Assembly (NCBI GenBank): GCA_021604645.1
Contig: BQJJ01000001.1
Coordinates: 393,418 to 457,417, forward strand
Direction: 5' to 3'
Length of the DNA stretch: 64,000 nt
Origin: Methyloligella sp.
GTDB lineage: Bacteria > Pseudomonadota > Alphaproteobacteria > Rhizobiales > HXMU1428-3
Positions within the stretch are counted from its first letter, which is position 1; the number at the start of each line of letters is the position of its first letter. The notes under the pieces are model-generated. The model did not search any database, was not told the origin of the DNA, and was given only the letters and a program-made list of their open reading frames with translations. Below are positions 9,231 to 18,357 of the stretch, piece by piece. A program made the position numbers and the translations under genes.

Positions 9231-10769
9231 CTAACGGCGACCAAGCAACAGCTTAATAATCGTCGGCAATAAACGCCCCATACCAGTGCCTAAGCTACGC
9301 ATCATTGATTTAAAGAAAGCTTCACTTGCAGTCTGGCGGTTACTCCGACGCTTCGTGCGCTTGGAGCTTGTACGAGGAGAACGGCGGCTATTAGCAGGCG
9401 GCACTCTAAATTCACCATGGCGAACATATTCCGTATCACGGCGACCACCAACAGTCCCTCCAGCGTCGGCGCGGCGCTCTTCAGCGTCTTTAGCTCGTTT
9501 CTTTAAAATCTCATAAGCACTTTCACGATCAATTGTCTCGCTATATTTGTTGCCCATCTCACTATCACGAATGATTTCCTGTCTCTCATCATCCGTTAAA
9601 GGTCCAAGCCGTGATGAAGGCGGGCGAACCAACGTCCGTTGCACAACAGAAGGTTGACCTTTTTTCTCTAAAGTAGAAATCAAAGCCTCACCAACTCCAA
9701 GTTCCATAATCACCCGCTCAGTATTTAGATCAGGGTTCGGACGAAACGTTTCAGCCGCTGCTTTCACTGCCCGTTGTTCACGAGGTGTAAAAGCGCGAAG
9801 TGCGTGTTGCACCCGGTTACCAAGCTGACTTGAAACAGTGTCCGGAACATCAAGTGGGTTCTGTGTTACGAAGTAAACACCAACACCTTTTGAGCGAATG
9901 AGACGGACAACTTGCTCGACTTTTTGTAAAAGTGCTTTGGGTGCCTCATCAAAAAGTAGGTGAGCTTCATCAAAAAAGAAAACAAGCTTAGGTTTCTGTG
10001 GATCACCAACTTCAGGTAATTCTTCAAAAAGCTCAGACAACATCCACAACAAAAATGTTGCATAAAGTCGTGGACTGCGCATCAAAGTTTCAGCGGCTAA
10101 AACATTAATAATGCCTTTGCCATCTGAGGTGGTTCTCATGAAGTCTCTGATGTCGAGCGCAGGCTCTCCAAAAAAGTTTTCAGCACCCTGTTCTTCAAGT
10201 ACTAGAAGCCGCCGTTGAATAGCACCAACACTCGACTTTGATACGGACCCGTACTCACCAGTTAGCTCGCTCGCGCGTTCGGCTACATGGGCCATTAATT
10301 TGCGAAGATCTTTCATATCGAGGACTGGCATGTTCTCGTCATCAGCCAGTCTGAAAGCAATATTCAAAACACCTTCTTGTGTTTCATTCAAATCAAGTAA
10401 ACGAGAAAGAAGGATGGGCCCCATCTCTTTCACTGTGGTGCGAATAGGATGGCCGTCTTTACCGAATAAGTCCCAGAAAACACATGGAAATTTTTCATAT
10501 ATATAATCTTTAAAACCAATTGTCTCAGCTCTGTTTTCGAGAAAATCTTTGCTCACGCCTTTCGCGGCAAGGCCTGATAAGTCGCCCTTAACGTCTGCGC
10601 AAAAAACAGGCACGCCGTGATTAGAGAACCCTTCAGCAAGGATTTGTAACGAGACTGTTTTACCAGTACCGGTAGCCCCTGCAATCAAGCCATGACGGTT
10701 CGCAAGTTTAAGATCAAGATGCTCAGGTTTGGTGCTCGTTCCAAGATAAACGGCATTCTCTTCAATCAT
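9231..10769 (-). CDS. HerA-like ATPase, DUF853 family
   Basis: 512 aa. Walker A GATGTGKT (residues 30-37) and Walker [10 protein letters not shown] (261-269) belong to the HerA/FtsK-type ATPases; the family name is DUF853 (E. coli YjgR). Middle motifs such as [20 protein letters not shown] and [20 protein letters not shown] are typical. The C-terminal 80 residues are basic and end in a weakly hydrophobic stretch. The ATG has GGAGGA upstream. The cellular role of DUF853 proteins is not established; DNA translocation or helicase action is inferred from the fold. Single gene with a terminator behind it. Confidence 0.88.
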   Translation of the reverse strand: MIEENAVYLGTSTKPEHLDLKLANRHGLIAGATGTGKTVSLQILAEGFSNHGVPVFCADVKGDLSGLAAKGVSKDFLENRAETIGFKDYIYEKFPCVFWDLFGKDGHPIRTTVKEMGPILLSRLLDLNETQEGVLNIAFRLADDENMPVLDMKDLRKLMAHVAERASELTGEYGSVSKSSVGAIQRRLLVLEEQGAENFFGEPALDIRDFMRTTSDGKGIINVLAAETLMRSPRLYATFLLWMLSELFEELPEVGDPQKPKLVFFFDEAHLLFDEAPKALLQKVEQVVRLIRSKGVGVYFVTQNPLDVPDTVSSQLGNRVQHALRAFTPREQRAVKAAAETFRPNPDLNTERVIMELGVGEALISTLEKKGQPSVVQRTLVRPPSSRLGPLTDDERQEIIRDSEMGNKYSETIDRESAYEILKKRAKDAEERRADAGGTVGGRRDTEYVRHGEFRVPPANSRRSPRTSSKRTKRRSNRQTASEAFFKSMMRSLGTGMGRLLPTIIKLLLGRR

Positions 10770-11650
10770 GTTATTTCCTCCGCAAAGAACCTCATAAAAA
10801 TCGGCTCAAACTCTAATAGATTATAGATCAACTGGGCCCATTCATGTGCGTGCTTACACAAGGACTAATTGATGTGTTTAGCATGAATTTTCAAAACAGT
10901 CATGACATGGCTTTAGGTGATTTGCAAATAGGGGATAAGTACCTTTTGCACAGTGTCAAACAGTTGACATTAAGATGCTCGATAAAAAAACCATCACATT
11001 GGTGCTTGATTCTTTTTGAAGATGATGTGTATTAAAGAACAGTGAGTAGTACTCGAAGTGGTCGACCATTTCACTTCAGTCAATCGTCACAAAAGTTTTT
11101 TCGGACCACTTGATCAAGTCGGTCAACTTTTGGACCCTCACAATTGACCATCTCTGATAGAGAAAATGGTCGCCAGTAAAATGATCATGTTGGATCAATC
11201 TCGAGTGGGCACGAAGCACAAACGAGTGATGTAGAACAAAGATCAAAATGAAAATGGTTGATATGCTGATGCTGATTTTTAAAACTGAAAGTGAGCAACA
11301 CATATGATTTACTGGTTCATCACAACTAAGGACAATATCTGATTAGCTCGAGTTCGAGTTTATGACGTATAAAATTGTCGAGTTCGTTTGGTGAGAAACA
11401 CTCACCCCGAATTTAACGCAGCGCAAAGTTGCAAAAATTTAAAATGGGTTTGCAATCAAAACCGCTTTTGAAAATGAACAAGTTCTAAAAAGTGGTGGAA
11501 GAATGAGAGAATTCACCTGCAGGCAACTTAGCCTTACTTGCAGTTAGCTGAGTCTCACATTTATCCTTTAAATTGATTGAAGCTCAAAAAATCAAATTGC
11601 TAGTTTATCAATCGAGATAAGCAAAACTATATAAAGCAGGGGAACCTAAT
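10770..11650. other. 880-bp non-coding region with clustered palindromes
   Basis: No convincing gene on either strand; the short open frames lack ribosome sites and have unlikely compositions. It contains perfect palindromes TGGTCGACCA (11059-11068) and ACTTGATCAAGT (11108-11119) among repeated GGTC/GACC and GATCA words. It is the upstream region of the DUF4332 gene. Confidence 0.5.
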
Positions 11651-12067
11651 ATGAGCACATATAAAATCGAAGCTGTTGAAGGCATCGGCGTGAAACACGC
11701 TAAAACTTTACGCAAGCATGATATCGCTTCAACAAAAACATTGTTGACACGCGGCGCTACTAAAAAAGGCCGTAAAGAAATCGCTTCAACAACTGGGATT
11801 GATGATGGCCTAATTTTGAAATGGTGCAACATGTGCGATCTTATGCGCGTGAAAGGTATCGCTTCAGAATATTCAGAACTTCTAGAAGTTGCTGGTGTTG
11901 ACACAGTAAAAGAACTTCGCAAGCGCAAGCCAGACAACCTACAAAAAGCGATGGCTGAAGCTAACGCAAAACGTAAGAAGAAGCTTGTTCGTCAAGTTCC
12001 TGGTCTAAAGCAAGTTGAAAATTGGGTAGCACACGCAAAAGAGCTAGACCCAGTGATGAAGTACTAA
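11651..12067 (+). CDS. DUF4332 domain protein
   Basis: 138 aa, basic, with two helix-hairpin-helix-like halves: YKIEAVEGIGVKHAKTLRKH (5-24) and MRVKGIASEYSELLEVAGVDTV (about 75-96). This matches DUF4332, a family with the fold of DNA- or nucleic-acid-binding HhH proteins but no settled function. The ATG follows GCAGGGGAACC, a good ribosome site. Codon use looks biased toward frequent codons, which may mean high expression. It is preceded by an unusually long non-coding region and followed by two CCGGTTTT-type hairpins and a terminator. Confidence 0.8.
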   Translation: MSTYKIEAVEGIGVKHAKTLRKHDIASTKTLLTRGATKKGRKEIASTTGIDDGLILKWCNMCDLMRVKGIASEYSELLEVAGVDTVKELRKRKPDNLQKAMAEANAKRKKKLVRQVPGLKQVENWVAHAKELDPVMKY

Positions 12068-12079
12068 TCCTTCGCACTT

Positions 12080-12190
12080 AAAGAGTGCTCCTCCTAAAAG
12101 TGGGCACCGGTTTTTGGATAAAGGAACGCTTCAACAAAAAGAGCGCTCCTCCTAAAAGTGGACACCGGTTTTAGGAAACAGGAATGCTAA
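12080..12190. repeat. Two tandem CCGGTTTT-type nested hairpins
   Basis: Two direct copies of GAGYGCTCCTCCTAAAAGTG...CCGGTTTT. The second has a perfect inner stem CCTAAAA/TTTTAGG around GTGGACACCGG and an imperfect outer stem GCGCTCCT/AGGAATGC. The first copy has the same core with one mismatch. A relative with another stem sequence lies at 50850-50902. Confidence 0.75.
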
Positions 12191-12192
12191 TA

Positions 12193-12224
12193 GCGGATGC
12201 TTTGTGGGCATCTGAAGCACTATA
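12193..12224. repeat. Small hairpin repeat, GATGC-stem type
   Basis: GCGGATGC, loop TTTGTGG, GCATC, then TGAAGCACTA. Same family as the GGTTGC hairpins but with a different, still paired, stem. Confidence 0.75.
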
Positions 12225-12230
12225 GAGAAA

Positions 12231-12272
12231 CTAAAGTATTCCTTTTATTCCTTTAAAAATGGAATACTTTAG
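12231..12272. other. 12-bp perfect inverted repeat
   Basis: CTAAAGTATTCC (12231-12242) and its exact inverse GGAATACTTTAG (12261-12272), separated by 18 bp. It sits between the DUF4332 gene and its terminator. It could be an RNA processing hairpin or a protein site; no T-run follows. Confidence 0.6.
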
Positions 12273-12294
12273 GCGAGTTTAACAAGGTTTACTA

Positions 12295-12324
12295 AAGGCA
12301 GTGCTTAAAAGCGCTGCCTTTTTT
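12295..12324 (+). terminator. Rho-independent terminator
   Basis: A 12-bp stem AAGGCAGTGCTT/AAGCGCTGCCTT with one G-T pair and a very short A-rich loop, followed by TTTTTT. It closes the DUF4332 transcription unit before the mutase genes. Confidence 0.88.
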
Positions 12325-12463
12325 ACGTGATTAATGATGATTTTGTAAAAAATCTATTGCGTTATTCAGCTTGCTTGGTCAATTATCACTCATAAAATTA
12401 GATCATTTATGCAGCGGACCATTAGAACTAATAGGGACACTAGTTTTAGGATTGAGTGATCCC

Positions 12464-12579
12464 CGTGCTGGTTGCCATTGGGCAGCTAAAGGCGCATCAA
12501 ACGTGCCGGTTGCAAGTGGGCAACTGAAGGCACATCAAAACGTGCCGGTTGCGAGTGGGCAACTGAAGGCACATCAAAA
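12464..12579. repeat. Tandem array of three small hairpin repeats (about 39 bp)
   Basis: Three head-to-tail units starting CGTGCYGGTTGC and ending GGCACATCAAA, at 12464-12501, 12502-12540 and 12541-12579. Units two and three are almost identical, the first more diverged. Each contains the GGTTGC...GTGGGCAACT hairpin. The array sits directly upstream of mutA and is open in its reading frame, which can mislead start prediction. Confidence 0.8.
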
Positions 12580-12598
12580 AATATATATAGAGAAAATA

Positions 12599-14680
12599 AT
12601 GACAGATAAATATGAACTGCCCGATAGCTTGAAATCAGCAACAAGAGATCAATGGCGTGGCCTAGTAGAAAAATCCCTCAATGGGAAAACAATCGACCAG
12701 GCTCTCACATATAAAACCTATGATGGTATTGAAATTAAACCACTCTATACAAAAGATGATGTGACGAGCGAAGCCGCTTCTGCTTTTTTAAAAGCAGCCA
12801 ATATGCAAGAGAGACAAGTTGCTGATACGGACCCTTCCAGTCATGTAAGACCGTGGAAAATTCTGCAATTAACAGACATTCCATCGCTAAAGTCCGCCAA
12901 CAAGCAAATCAAAATTGATTTGGATGGTGGAGCTAGCGGCTTGTTTTTAGCCATTAGTAATGACATCCCATTTGCAAGTGCTGAACTGCCAATCTATTCC
13001 GGTAGAGATTATGAAACTCTATTTGATGGTATCGATCTAACAGGTAAATCGATTTATTTCTCAAATGGCAGTGAATCAATCGTCAATGCAGCTAATTTTA
13101 TTTCCTATTTGCAAACACAAGGAATAGACCTTGCACAAATAGAAGGTTCTTTTGGTTTTGATCCCTTGAGTATTTTTGCATGCATGGGCAGTTTTCCGGA
13201 GCCTGAAGATGAAGCGCTTGATAACTGGCTTGATGCAGCAATGGCCATTAAAGACAGCGGCTCAAAAATGTCGAGTTTTACAGCTTCTGGTCGCACCTGG
13301 CAGCAAGCCGGTGGCAGTGAGGCCATGGAATTGGGCTACACACTCGCAACAGCACTTACCTATTTACGAGGTCTAGCAAAAGCGGGGCTGTCTATTGATG
13401 AAGCGTTGACACAAGTAGACATCAGCTTGACTACAAATGGAGACATATTCCTCTCAACCGCAAAATTGCGAGCCATGCGTTTATTGTGGTCAAAAATCTG
13501 CGAAGAAAGTGGAGCTAAAACCAAACCAACTAAGTTTATTGCTGAAATGTCGTACTTAGGCTTAACAAAAGCAGATCCTGAAGTGAATATGCTCCGGGCA
13601 ACAGCTGCAACGGTGGCCGCAGGCCTTGGCAATGTTGACGCCCTTGTATTACTTCCATTCTCGGCAGCCCACGGTGTGGCTAACCAGGACGCACGTAGAC
13701 TTGCTCTAAATACTCAGATCATCTCTCAAGAAGAAAGTCACATCGGACAAGTCGAAGATCCGGCAGCTGGCTCTTGGTATGTAGAAAGCCTAACAAACCA
13801 ACTAGCAGAAAAAGCCTGGGATATTTTCCAGCAAACGGAAAAGCTGGGCGGAATGGCAAAGTGCCTGAAATCAGGACACGTCAAGTCCACCATTGATCAA
13901 GTGCGTGAAACTCAAATTAATGACATCGCAACAGGTAAAAAAGAAATAACAGGCGTTACCACTTTCCCAAACATTAATGAAACAACACCGAATTTATTCG
14001 ATGAGGAAGAGGAATGGGAAGAAGCTGGAGATAGCGCCAATATGAGTGTGCCTGTGTTGAATGCTCCAGTTGTAAGCGGTGACCAAAGAGGTGCTCGTTT
14101 CAAAGACATTATCGAGCAAATCAAACAAGGTACACCAACTTATATTCTTGATGAAGCGCTTGAAGGTCCTGCAACATTAGTCAACATGTTAGGTGATTTA
14201 GAAAATCGCATAATGGAAGATGTTGAGTTCCTTCGTAAATTATCTGACGAAGTGCTGGCATTAAATGGCAAACGACCGAATGTATTTCTGGCAAATATTG
14301 GAAAGCCCGCTGATTTCACAGCACGAGCAACTTGGGCAAAATCATATTTTGAAACAGGCGGAATTGAAGCGCTGGGTAATGATGGCTTTGCAAATAATGA
14401 AGAGCTGGTCGAGGCTTATAAAACATCAGGCTCCACGATTGCTTGTCTATGTTCATCGGATAAACTCTATGAACAAGACGCAGTACAGCTTGCGAAAGAT
14501 TTATACAATGCTGGCGCAGAGGCCATTTACATCATCGCGCGGCCAAAGTTTTTGAAATCAATCAATTTTGAAGATCGTAGTTTGTTCCAAACATTACTAT
14601 ACCAAGGAACAGACATGGTCAGCACACTGGTCGAAATACATCAGATTATTGGATTTGCAGATGAAACCGTCGCTGTATAA
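12599..14680 (+). CDS. mutA: Methylmalonyl-CoA mutase, small (beta) subunit
   Basis: 693 aa from the ATG at 12599 (MTDKYELPDSLK). The frame is open upstream to 12371, but that part is translated repeat sequence, so I reject the longer form. The TIM-barrel mutase domain occupies about 30-480 (FIAEMSYLGLTKADPEVNMLRATAATVAAGLGNVDAL ... EDPAAGSWYVESLTNQLAEKAW). The C-terminal cobalamin-binding-like domain lacks the DxHxxG histidine, as expected for the non-catalytic subunit. With the next gene it forms the heterodimer that isomerises methylmalonyl-CoA and succinyl-CoA in propionyl-CoA metabolism. Confidence 0.93.
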   Translation: MTDKYELPDSLKSATRDQWRGLVEKSLNGKTIDQALTYKTYDGIEIKPLYTKDDVTSEAASAFLKAANMQERQVADTDPSSHVRPWKILQLTDIPSLKSANKQIKIDLDGGASGLFLAISNDIPFASAELPIYSGRDYETLFDGIDLTGKSIYFSNGSESIVNAANFISYLQTQGIDLAQIEGSFGFDPLSIFACMGSFPEPEDEALDNWLDAAMAIKDSGSKMSSFTASGRTWQQAGGSEAMELGYTLATALTYLRGLAKAGLSIDEALTQVDISLTTNGDIFLSTAKLRAMRLLWSKICEESGAKTKPTKFIAEMSYLGLTKADPEVNMLRATAATVAAGLGNVDALVLLPFSAAHGVANQDARRLALNTQIISQEESHIGQVEDPAAGSWYVESLTNQLAEKAWDIFQQTEKLGGMAKCLKSGHVKSTIDQVRETQINDIATGKKEITGVTTFPNINETTPNLFDEEEEWEEAGDSANMSVPVLNAPVVSGDQRGARFKDIIEQIKQGTPTYILDEALEGPATLVNMLGDLENRIMEDVEFLRKLSDEVLALNGKRPNVFLANIGKPADFTARATWAKSYFETGGIEALGNDGFANNEELVEAYKTSGSTIACLCSSDKLYEQDAVQLAKDLYNAGAEAIYIIARPKFLKSINFEDRSLFQTLLYQGTDMVSTLVEIHQIIGFADETVAV

Positions 14681-14760
14681 GCGCGGGCATAATAATTCAT
14701 CAGTTACAGAAGATTTAAAACAAAGACTTTAGATACAGACTTTAGCAAAAGGGTCGAAAA

Positions 14761-16926
14761 ATGAGTTCAATTCCAGATTTCTCAAATATGAAGTGGGAAG
14801 CCGCATCGAATAATAGCGCCTCACAAAGTTCAGAAGAAACACGTTTAACACCTACCAAACTTACGCCTGAAGGTATTGAAGTGAAGGGGCACTATAGCAG
14901 TGCTGATAGTAAAGACCTTGGCTTTTTAAATACATATCCAGGCATAGCCCCGTTCTTGCGGGGGCCGTATCCAACCATGTATGTACAAAAACCTTGGACA
15001 GTTCGCCAATATGCAGGCTTTTCAACGGCCGAAGATTCAAATGCTTTTTATCGCCGCAACCTGGCTGCTGGTCAAAAAGGCCTCTCCATTGCATTCGATC
15101 TGGCAACACATAGAGGCTATGACTCAGACCATCCCCGCGTGAAAGGTGATGTGGGTATGGCCGGTGTGGCCATTGATAGCATTTATGATATGCGCACCTT
15201 GTTTGATGGTATCCCGCTTGATCAAATGAGTGTCTCTATGACTATGAACGGCGCGGTGCTTCCGGTTTTGGCGCTTTACATTGTGGCCGCTGAAGAACAG
15301 GGCGTCTCAGCAGAAAAGTTATCCGGCACTATTCAAAATGATATCTTAAAAGAATTCATGGTGCGGAATACCTATATTTACCCACCAAGCCCATCTATGC
15401 GGATTATCTCTGATATTTTCAGCTACACATCAGAGCATATGCCAAAATTCAACTCGATCTCAATTTCCGGTTATCACATGCAGGAAGCCGGCGCGACGGC
15501 AGATCTTGAATTGGCATACACACTGGCCGATGGCATTGAGTACGCAAGAGCTGGTGTGAAGAACGGTTTGCCGATTGATAAATTCGCTCCAAGGCTCTCT
15601 TTCTTCTGGGCCATTGGCATGAACTATTTCATGGAAATCGCAAAAATGCGGGCAGCCAGAATGATCTGGGCCACGCTAATTCAAGAAGAGTTCCAGCCAG
15701 AAAATCCAAAATCACTCAGCCTGAGAACACACAGTCAAACGTCAGGTTGGTCCCTCACGGCACAGGATGTCTTTAACAACGTTGTTCGTACATGCCTTGA
15801 AGCTATGGCAGCCACACAAGGCCATACTCAAAGCCTGCATACAAATGCACTTGATGAAGCTTTAGCTCTGCCAACAGACTTCTCAGCACGTATTGCGCGT
15901 AACACTCAGCTGTTCTTAGCCCAAGAGTCAGATACATGCCGCGTGATTGATCCATGGGGCGGCTCACACTATGTTGAGCGACTAACTCATGAGCTAGCTC
16001 AAAAAGCCTGGGCCCACATCAGGGAAGTTGAAGAACTTGGCGGCATGGCGAAAGCCATCGATAAGGGCGTGCCTAAATTGCGCATTGAAGAAGCTGCAGC
16101 CCGTACACAAGGTCGAATTGATAGCGGTAAACAAACCATTGTTGGTATCAACAAATATCGCACAAGCCAGGAAGACAAAATTGACATTCTTAAAGTTGAT
16201 AATGCTTCTGTTCGCAATCAGCAATTGGACAAACTCACAAGACTAAAAGCCGAGCGCGATGAAGCAGCGTGTCAAGCAGCACTAGAAGCTCTGACAAATG
16301 CAGCAGCTGGCAATGGCAATTTGCTGGAAATGTCCGTTGCAGCTGCTCGAACCAAAGCAACAGTTGGTGAAATTTCAGATGCAATGGAAAAAGTATTCGA
16401 CAGACACAAGGCTGAAATTAAAGTGATCTCAGGTGTCTATAAATCGGAGATGAATGCAATGGGTGATGCCGTTAAAAAAGTTCAGGAAAAAGTTTCAGAG
16501 TTTGAAAAACAGGATGGCAGACGACCAAGAATTCTGATTGCAAAAATGGGACAAGATGGTCATGATCGGGGACAAAAAGTAATCGCATCAGCATTTGCAG
16601 ATGTTGGCTTCGACGTTGATATCGGCGCGTTGTTCCAAACACCAGAAGAAGCTGCCCGCCAAGCCATTGAAAATGACGTTCACATCGTTGGTGTTTCTTC
16701 ACTCGCAGCTGGCCACCTAACATTGGTTCCAGAGCTGAAAAAAGCTTTGGAAGCTGAAGGTCGCTCAGACATCATGATCGTAGTTGGCGGTGTAATTCCT
16801 CCTGAAGATTATGATACGCTTTTGGAAATGGGAGCAACAGCGGTGTTTGGCCCAGGCACAGTGATCGCTGAAGCTGCCAGTGATCTGCTGGATAAGTTAA
16901 ACACCCAACTAGGCTTCGCAGCTTAA
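14761..16926 (+). CDS. mutB: Methylmalonyl-CoA mutase, large (alpha, catalytic) subunit
   Basis: 721 aa, full length. The substrate-binding barrel (about 60-560) contains the conserved stretch [25 protein letters not shown] (split for length: [35 protein letters not shown]). The C-terminal cobalamin domain has D599-G-H601-D-R-G604, where H601 is the lower cobalt ligand. It is 80 bp behind mutA on the same strand and ends in a strong terminator, so mutA-mutB form a two-gene operon. Neither methylmalonyl-CoA epimerase, propionyl-CoA carboxylase nor the MeaB GTPase is in the window. Confidence 0.97.
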   Translation: MSSIPDFSNMKWEAASNNSASQSSEETRLTPTKLTPEGIEVKGHYSSADSKDLGFLNTYPGIAPFLRGPYPTMYVQKPWTVRQYAGFSTAEDSNAFYRRNLAAGQKGLSIAFDLATHRGYDSDHPRVKGDVGMAGVAIDSIYDMRTLFDGIPLDQMSVSMTMNGAVLPVLALYIVAAEEQGVSAEKLSGTIQNDILKEFMVRNTYIYPPSPSMRIISDIFSYTSEHMPKFNSISISGYHMQEAGATADLELAYTLADGIEYARAGVKNGLPIDKFAPRLSFFWAIGMNYFMEIAKMRAARMIWATLIQEEFQPENPKSLSLRTHSQTSGWSLTAQDVFNNVVRTCLEAMAATQGHTQSLHTNALDEALALPTDFSARIARNTQLFLAQESDTCRVIDPWGGSHYVERLTHELAQKAWAHIREVEELGGMAKAIDKGVPKLRIEEAAARTQGRIDSGKQTIVGINKYRTSQEDKIDILKVDNASVRNQQLDKLTRLKAERDEAACQAALEALTNAAAGNGNLLEMSVAAARTKATVGEISDAMEKVFDRHKAEIKVISGVYKSEMNAMGDAVKKVQEKVSEFEKQDGRRPRILIAKMGQDGHDRGQKVIASAFADVGFDVDIGALFQTPEEAARQAIENDVHIVGVSSLAAGHLTLVPELKKALEAEGRSDIMIVVGGVIPPEDYDTLLEMGATAVFGPGTVIAEAASDLLDKLNTQLGFAA

Positions 16927-16953
16927 AAACCCTCTAAAAGATAAATTAGAGTA

Positions 16954-16999
16954 AAAACTGTCAATTGATAAGCTTTATCAATTGGCAGTTTTTTTTTGT
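16954..16999 (+). terminator. Rho-independent terminator of mutAB
   Basis: An 18-bp stem AAAACTGTCAATTGATAA paired with TTATCAATTGGCAGTTTT (one G-T pair), 3-nt loop, then a run of T. Confidence 0.92.
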
Positions 17000-17162
17000 T
17001 TAGTGGTATTCTATTACGACTCGGACATAGAAATATGCGCATAAACGTACGAGTAAAGAAATATTTAGTGAGAAATAACAAAATAGTAAAAGCATATATC
17101 TTCATTAAATATTCGATGAAAATCCCTGAAAGTGTCTATCAGGGGGGGATTGAGGGAAGAGA

Positions 17163-18068
17163 ATGAAACTCGCAGAAACAAACTTAGATTGGTTAAACCC
17201 GTCTAAAATACGCATAATCGTCCAAAGATTAGTTGCACAGACCTTGAAAATGGTCACATCAACTTTTCCCTTTGTAGCTTTAAGTATACTAACTTTAAGC
17301 ACAGCGGTTCATGCCAGCGATGTCTCAAGAGATGCATGGTCAGATTTAAAAGAAATGGTTTTTAAAAACCAAGCCGTTCTACCAGCTTTAAATGAGGTAA
17401 CTTTAAAAACTCCTTATCGCGCTAAGGATGACCGCAGAGTTCCAATTAATGTCAAAGCAAAGTTCACAGACGGCCGGACGGTAAAGAAAGTAACCGTCAT
17501 CATTGATGAAAATCCGATGCCAGTTTCCGCTGTATTTGATATGAAGAAACAAAGAAAAGAAGTTAATTTTGCAACCCACATGCGGTTCAATGGACCATCC
17601 CCAGTTAGGGTGATTGTGGAAGCAAGTGATGGCAAGCTCTACATGAAAGAGCAATATGTAAAAACAAGTGGGCTTGGCGCTTGTGCGGCCCCTCCCATTG
17701 GAGACCCTAAAGATTTACTTGCAGGTTTAGGTACAATGAAATTAGAGCCAGCTAAGTCTGGTGAAAAAGCACTGCAAGCTTCAAGGTTAAAGAGAGCAGC
17801 TCATTTGCAAATTAAACATCCCAATTTAACAGGGTTGCAAATGGACCAGATAACTCTGCAATATATTCTTGCAAGATTTGTTAAAACAGTTGAAGTATCT
17901 CATGGTGGTGAGGAATTATTTAGCCTGACAGCCAGTATCTCTTTAAGCCAAAATCCAGATCTTACCTTTGATTATCTATTTAATGGAGGTGAAGATATTA
18001 CGATTAAAGCTTTAGATACTGATGATACAAAATTTGAGAAAAGATTCCCCATTGGTCTTGATAGTTAA
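17163..18068 (+). CDS. SoxYZ-like fused carrier protein of the quinoprotein-dehydrogenase-associated type
   Basis: 301 aa with a signal peptide (hydrophobic 31-49, cleavage near AVHA/S). The ATG has GAGGGAAGAG in front; an inner ATG (17250) gives a shorter signal but lacks a ribosome site. Residues 55-195 resemble SoxY, with the carrier cysteine C174 in TSGLGACAAPP in place of the terminal GGCGG arm. Residues 205-301 resemble SoxZ. Such fused proteins form a family noted beside PQQ-dependent dehydrogenases rather than the Sox thiosulfate system. No sox genes and no dehydrogenase are nearby, but an orphan pqqA faces it 200 bp away. The carried group is unknown. Confidence 0.82.
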   Translation: MKLAETNLDWLNPSKIRIIVQRLVAQTLKMVTSTFPFVALSILTLSTAVHASDVSRDAWSDLKEMVFKNQAVLPALNEVTLKTPYRAKDDRRVPINVKAKFTDGRTVKKVTVIIDENPMPVSAVFDMKKQRKEVNFATHMRFNGPSPVRVIVEASDGKLYMKEQYVKTSGLGACAAPPIGDPKDLLAGLGTMKLEPAKSGEKALQASRLKRAAHLQIKHPNLTGLQMDQITLQYILARFVKTVEVSHGGEELFSLTASISLSQNPDLTFDYLFNGGEDITIKALDTDDTKFEKRFPIGLDS

Positions 18069-18128
18069 TGGTCTTGATAGTTAATAAAGCAACTTATCAA
18101 CTCTATAAATTTGAAATTCCAAAATAAA

Positions 18129-18166
18129 AGGATGCCCATAGCCCCCCGTTTATGGACATCCTTTTG
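18129..18166 (+). terminator. Terminator of the SoxYZ-like gene
   Basis: Stem GGATGCCCATA / TATGGACATCC with one mismatch, C-rich loop, then TTTTGTT. Confidence 0.8.
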
Positions 18167-18206
18167 TTATATGAAAACCGACCGGTGTAAATAAACACAC
18201 AAATAA

Positions 18207-18236
18207 AAAAGGCTCCTTAAAATTAAGGAGCCTTTT
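18207..18236. terminator. Bidirectional terminator between the SoxYZ-like gene and pqqA
   Basis: A 14-bp perfect stem AAAAGGCTCCTTAA / TTAAGGAGCCTTTT with a minimal loop. It lies 34 bp behind the pqqA stop, so pqqA is transcribed alone. Confidence 0.88.
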
Positions 18237-18270
18237 GAATTCAAACTAGCTAATAAGCTAAAAAGAAAAT

Positions 18271-18357
18271 TTATGCACGGTCAAGTTCAGCTGGCATATA
18301 GCTGGTAACTTCCATACCTGTTTCTGTCTCAGATACTTGTGGTGCTGTCCATGTCAT
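18271..18357 (-). CDS. pqqA: Coenzyme PQQ precursor peptide PqqA (orphan)
   Basis: A 28-codon gene. The peptide begins MTWTAPQVSETETG and continues MEVTSYMPAELDRA. It matches PqqA: Trp3, the central GMEVTSY, and Glu16 and Tyr20 spaced E-x3-Y, the two residues that are cross-linked to build pyrroloquinoline quinone. The ATG has GAGGGAT (18364-18370) at good distance. It is followed by a terminator and then the convergent SoxYZ-like gene, so pqqB-E do not follow; the modifying enzymes must be encoded elsewhere. It may be an additional precursor copy or a split-off pqqA. Too short for ordinary gene finders. Confidence 0.87.
   Translation of the reverse strand: MTWTAPQVSETETGMEVTSYMPAELDRA

Noticed and set aside
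10844..11303. Two short open frames (63 aa plus strand, 75 aa minus strand)
   Set aside because: No ribosome site, no family resemblance and Cys/Phe/Ile-rich sequences typical of chance frames.
12101..12324. Cobalamin riboswitch ahead of the B12-dependent mutase
   Set aside because: I looked for a B12-box-like conserved core upstream of mutA and saw only repeats and a terminator that belongs to the preceding gene.
12371..12598. N-terminal extension of mutA by 76 codons
   Set aside because: The extension translates the tandem hairpin repeats and has no similarity to the mutase family; the ATG at 12599 begins the expected MutA sequence.
17163..18068. Part of a Sox thiosulfate oxidation system
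   Set aside because: No soxA, B, C, D or X nearby, fused SoxYZ layout, and the terminal GGCGG arm is missing.
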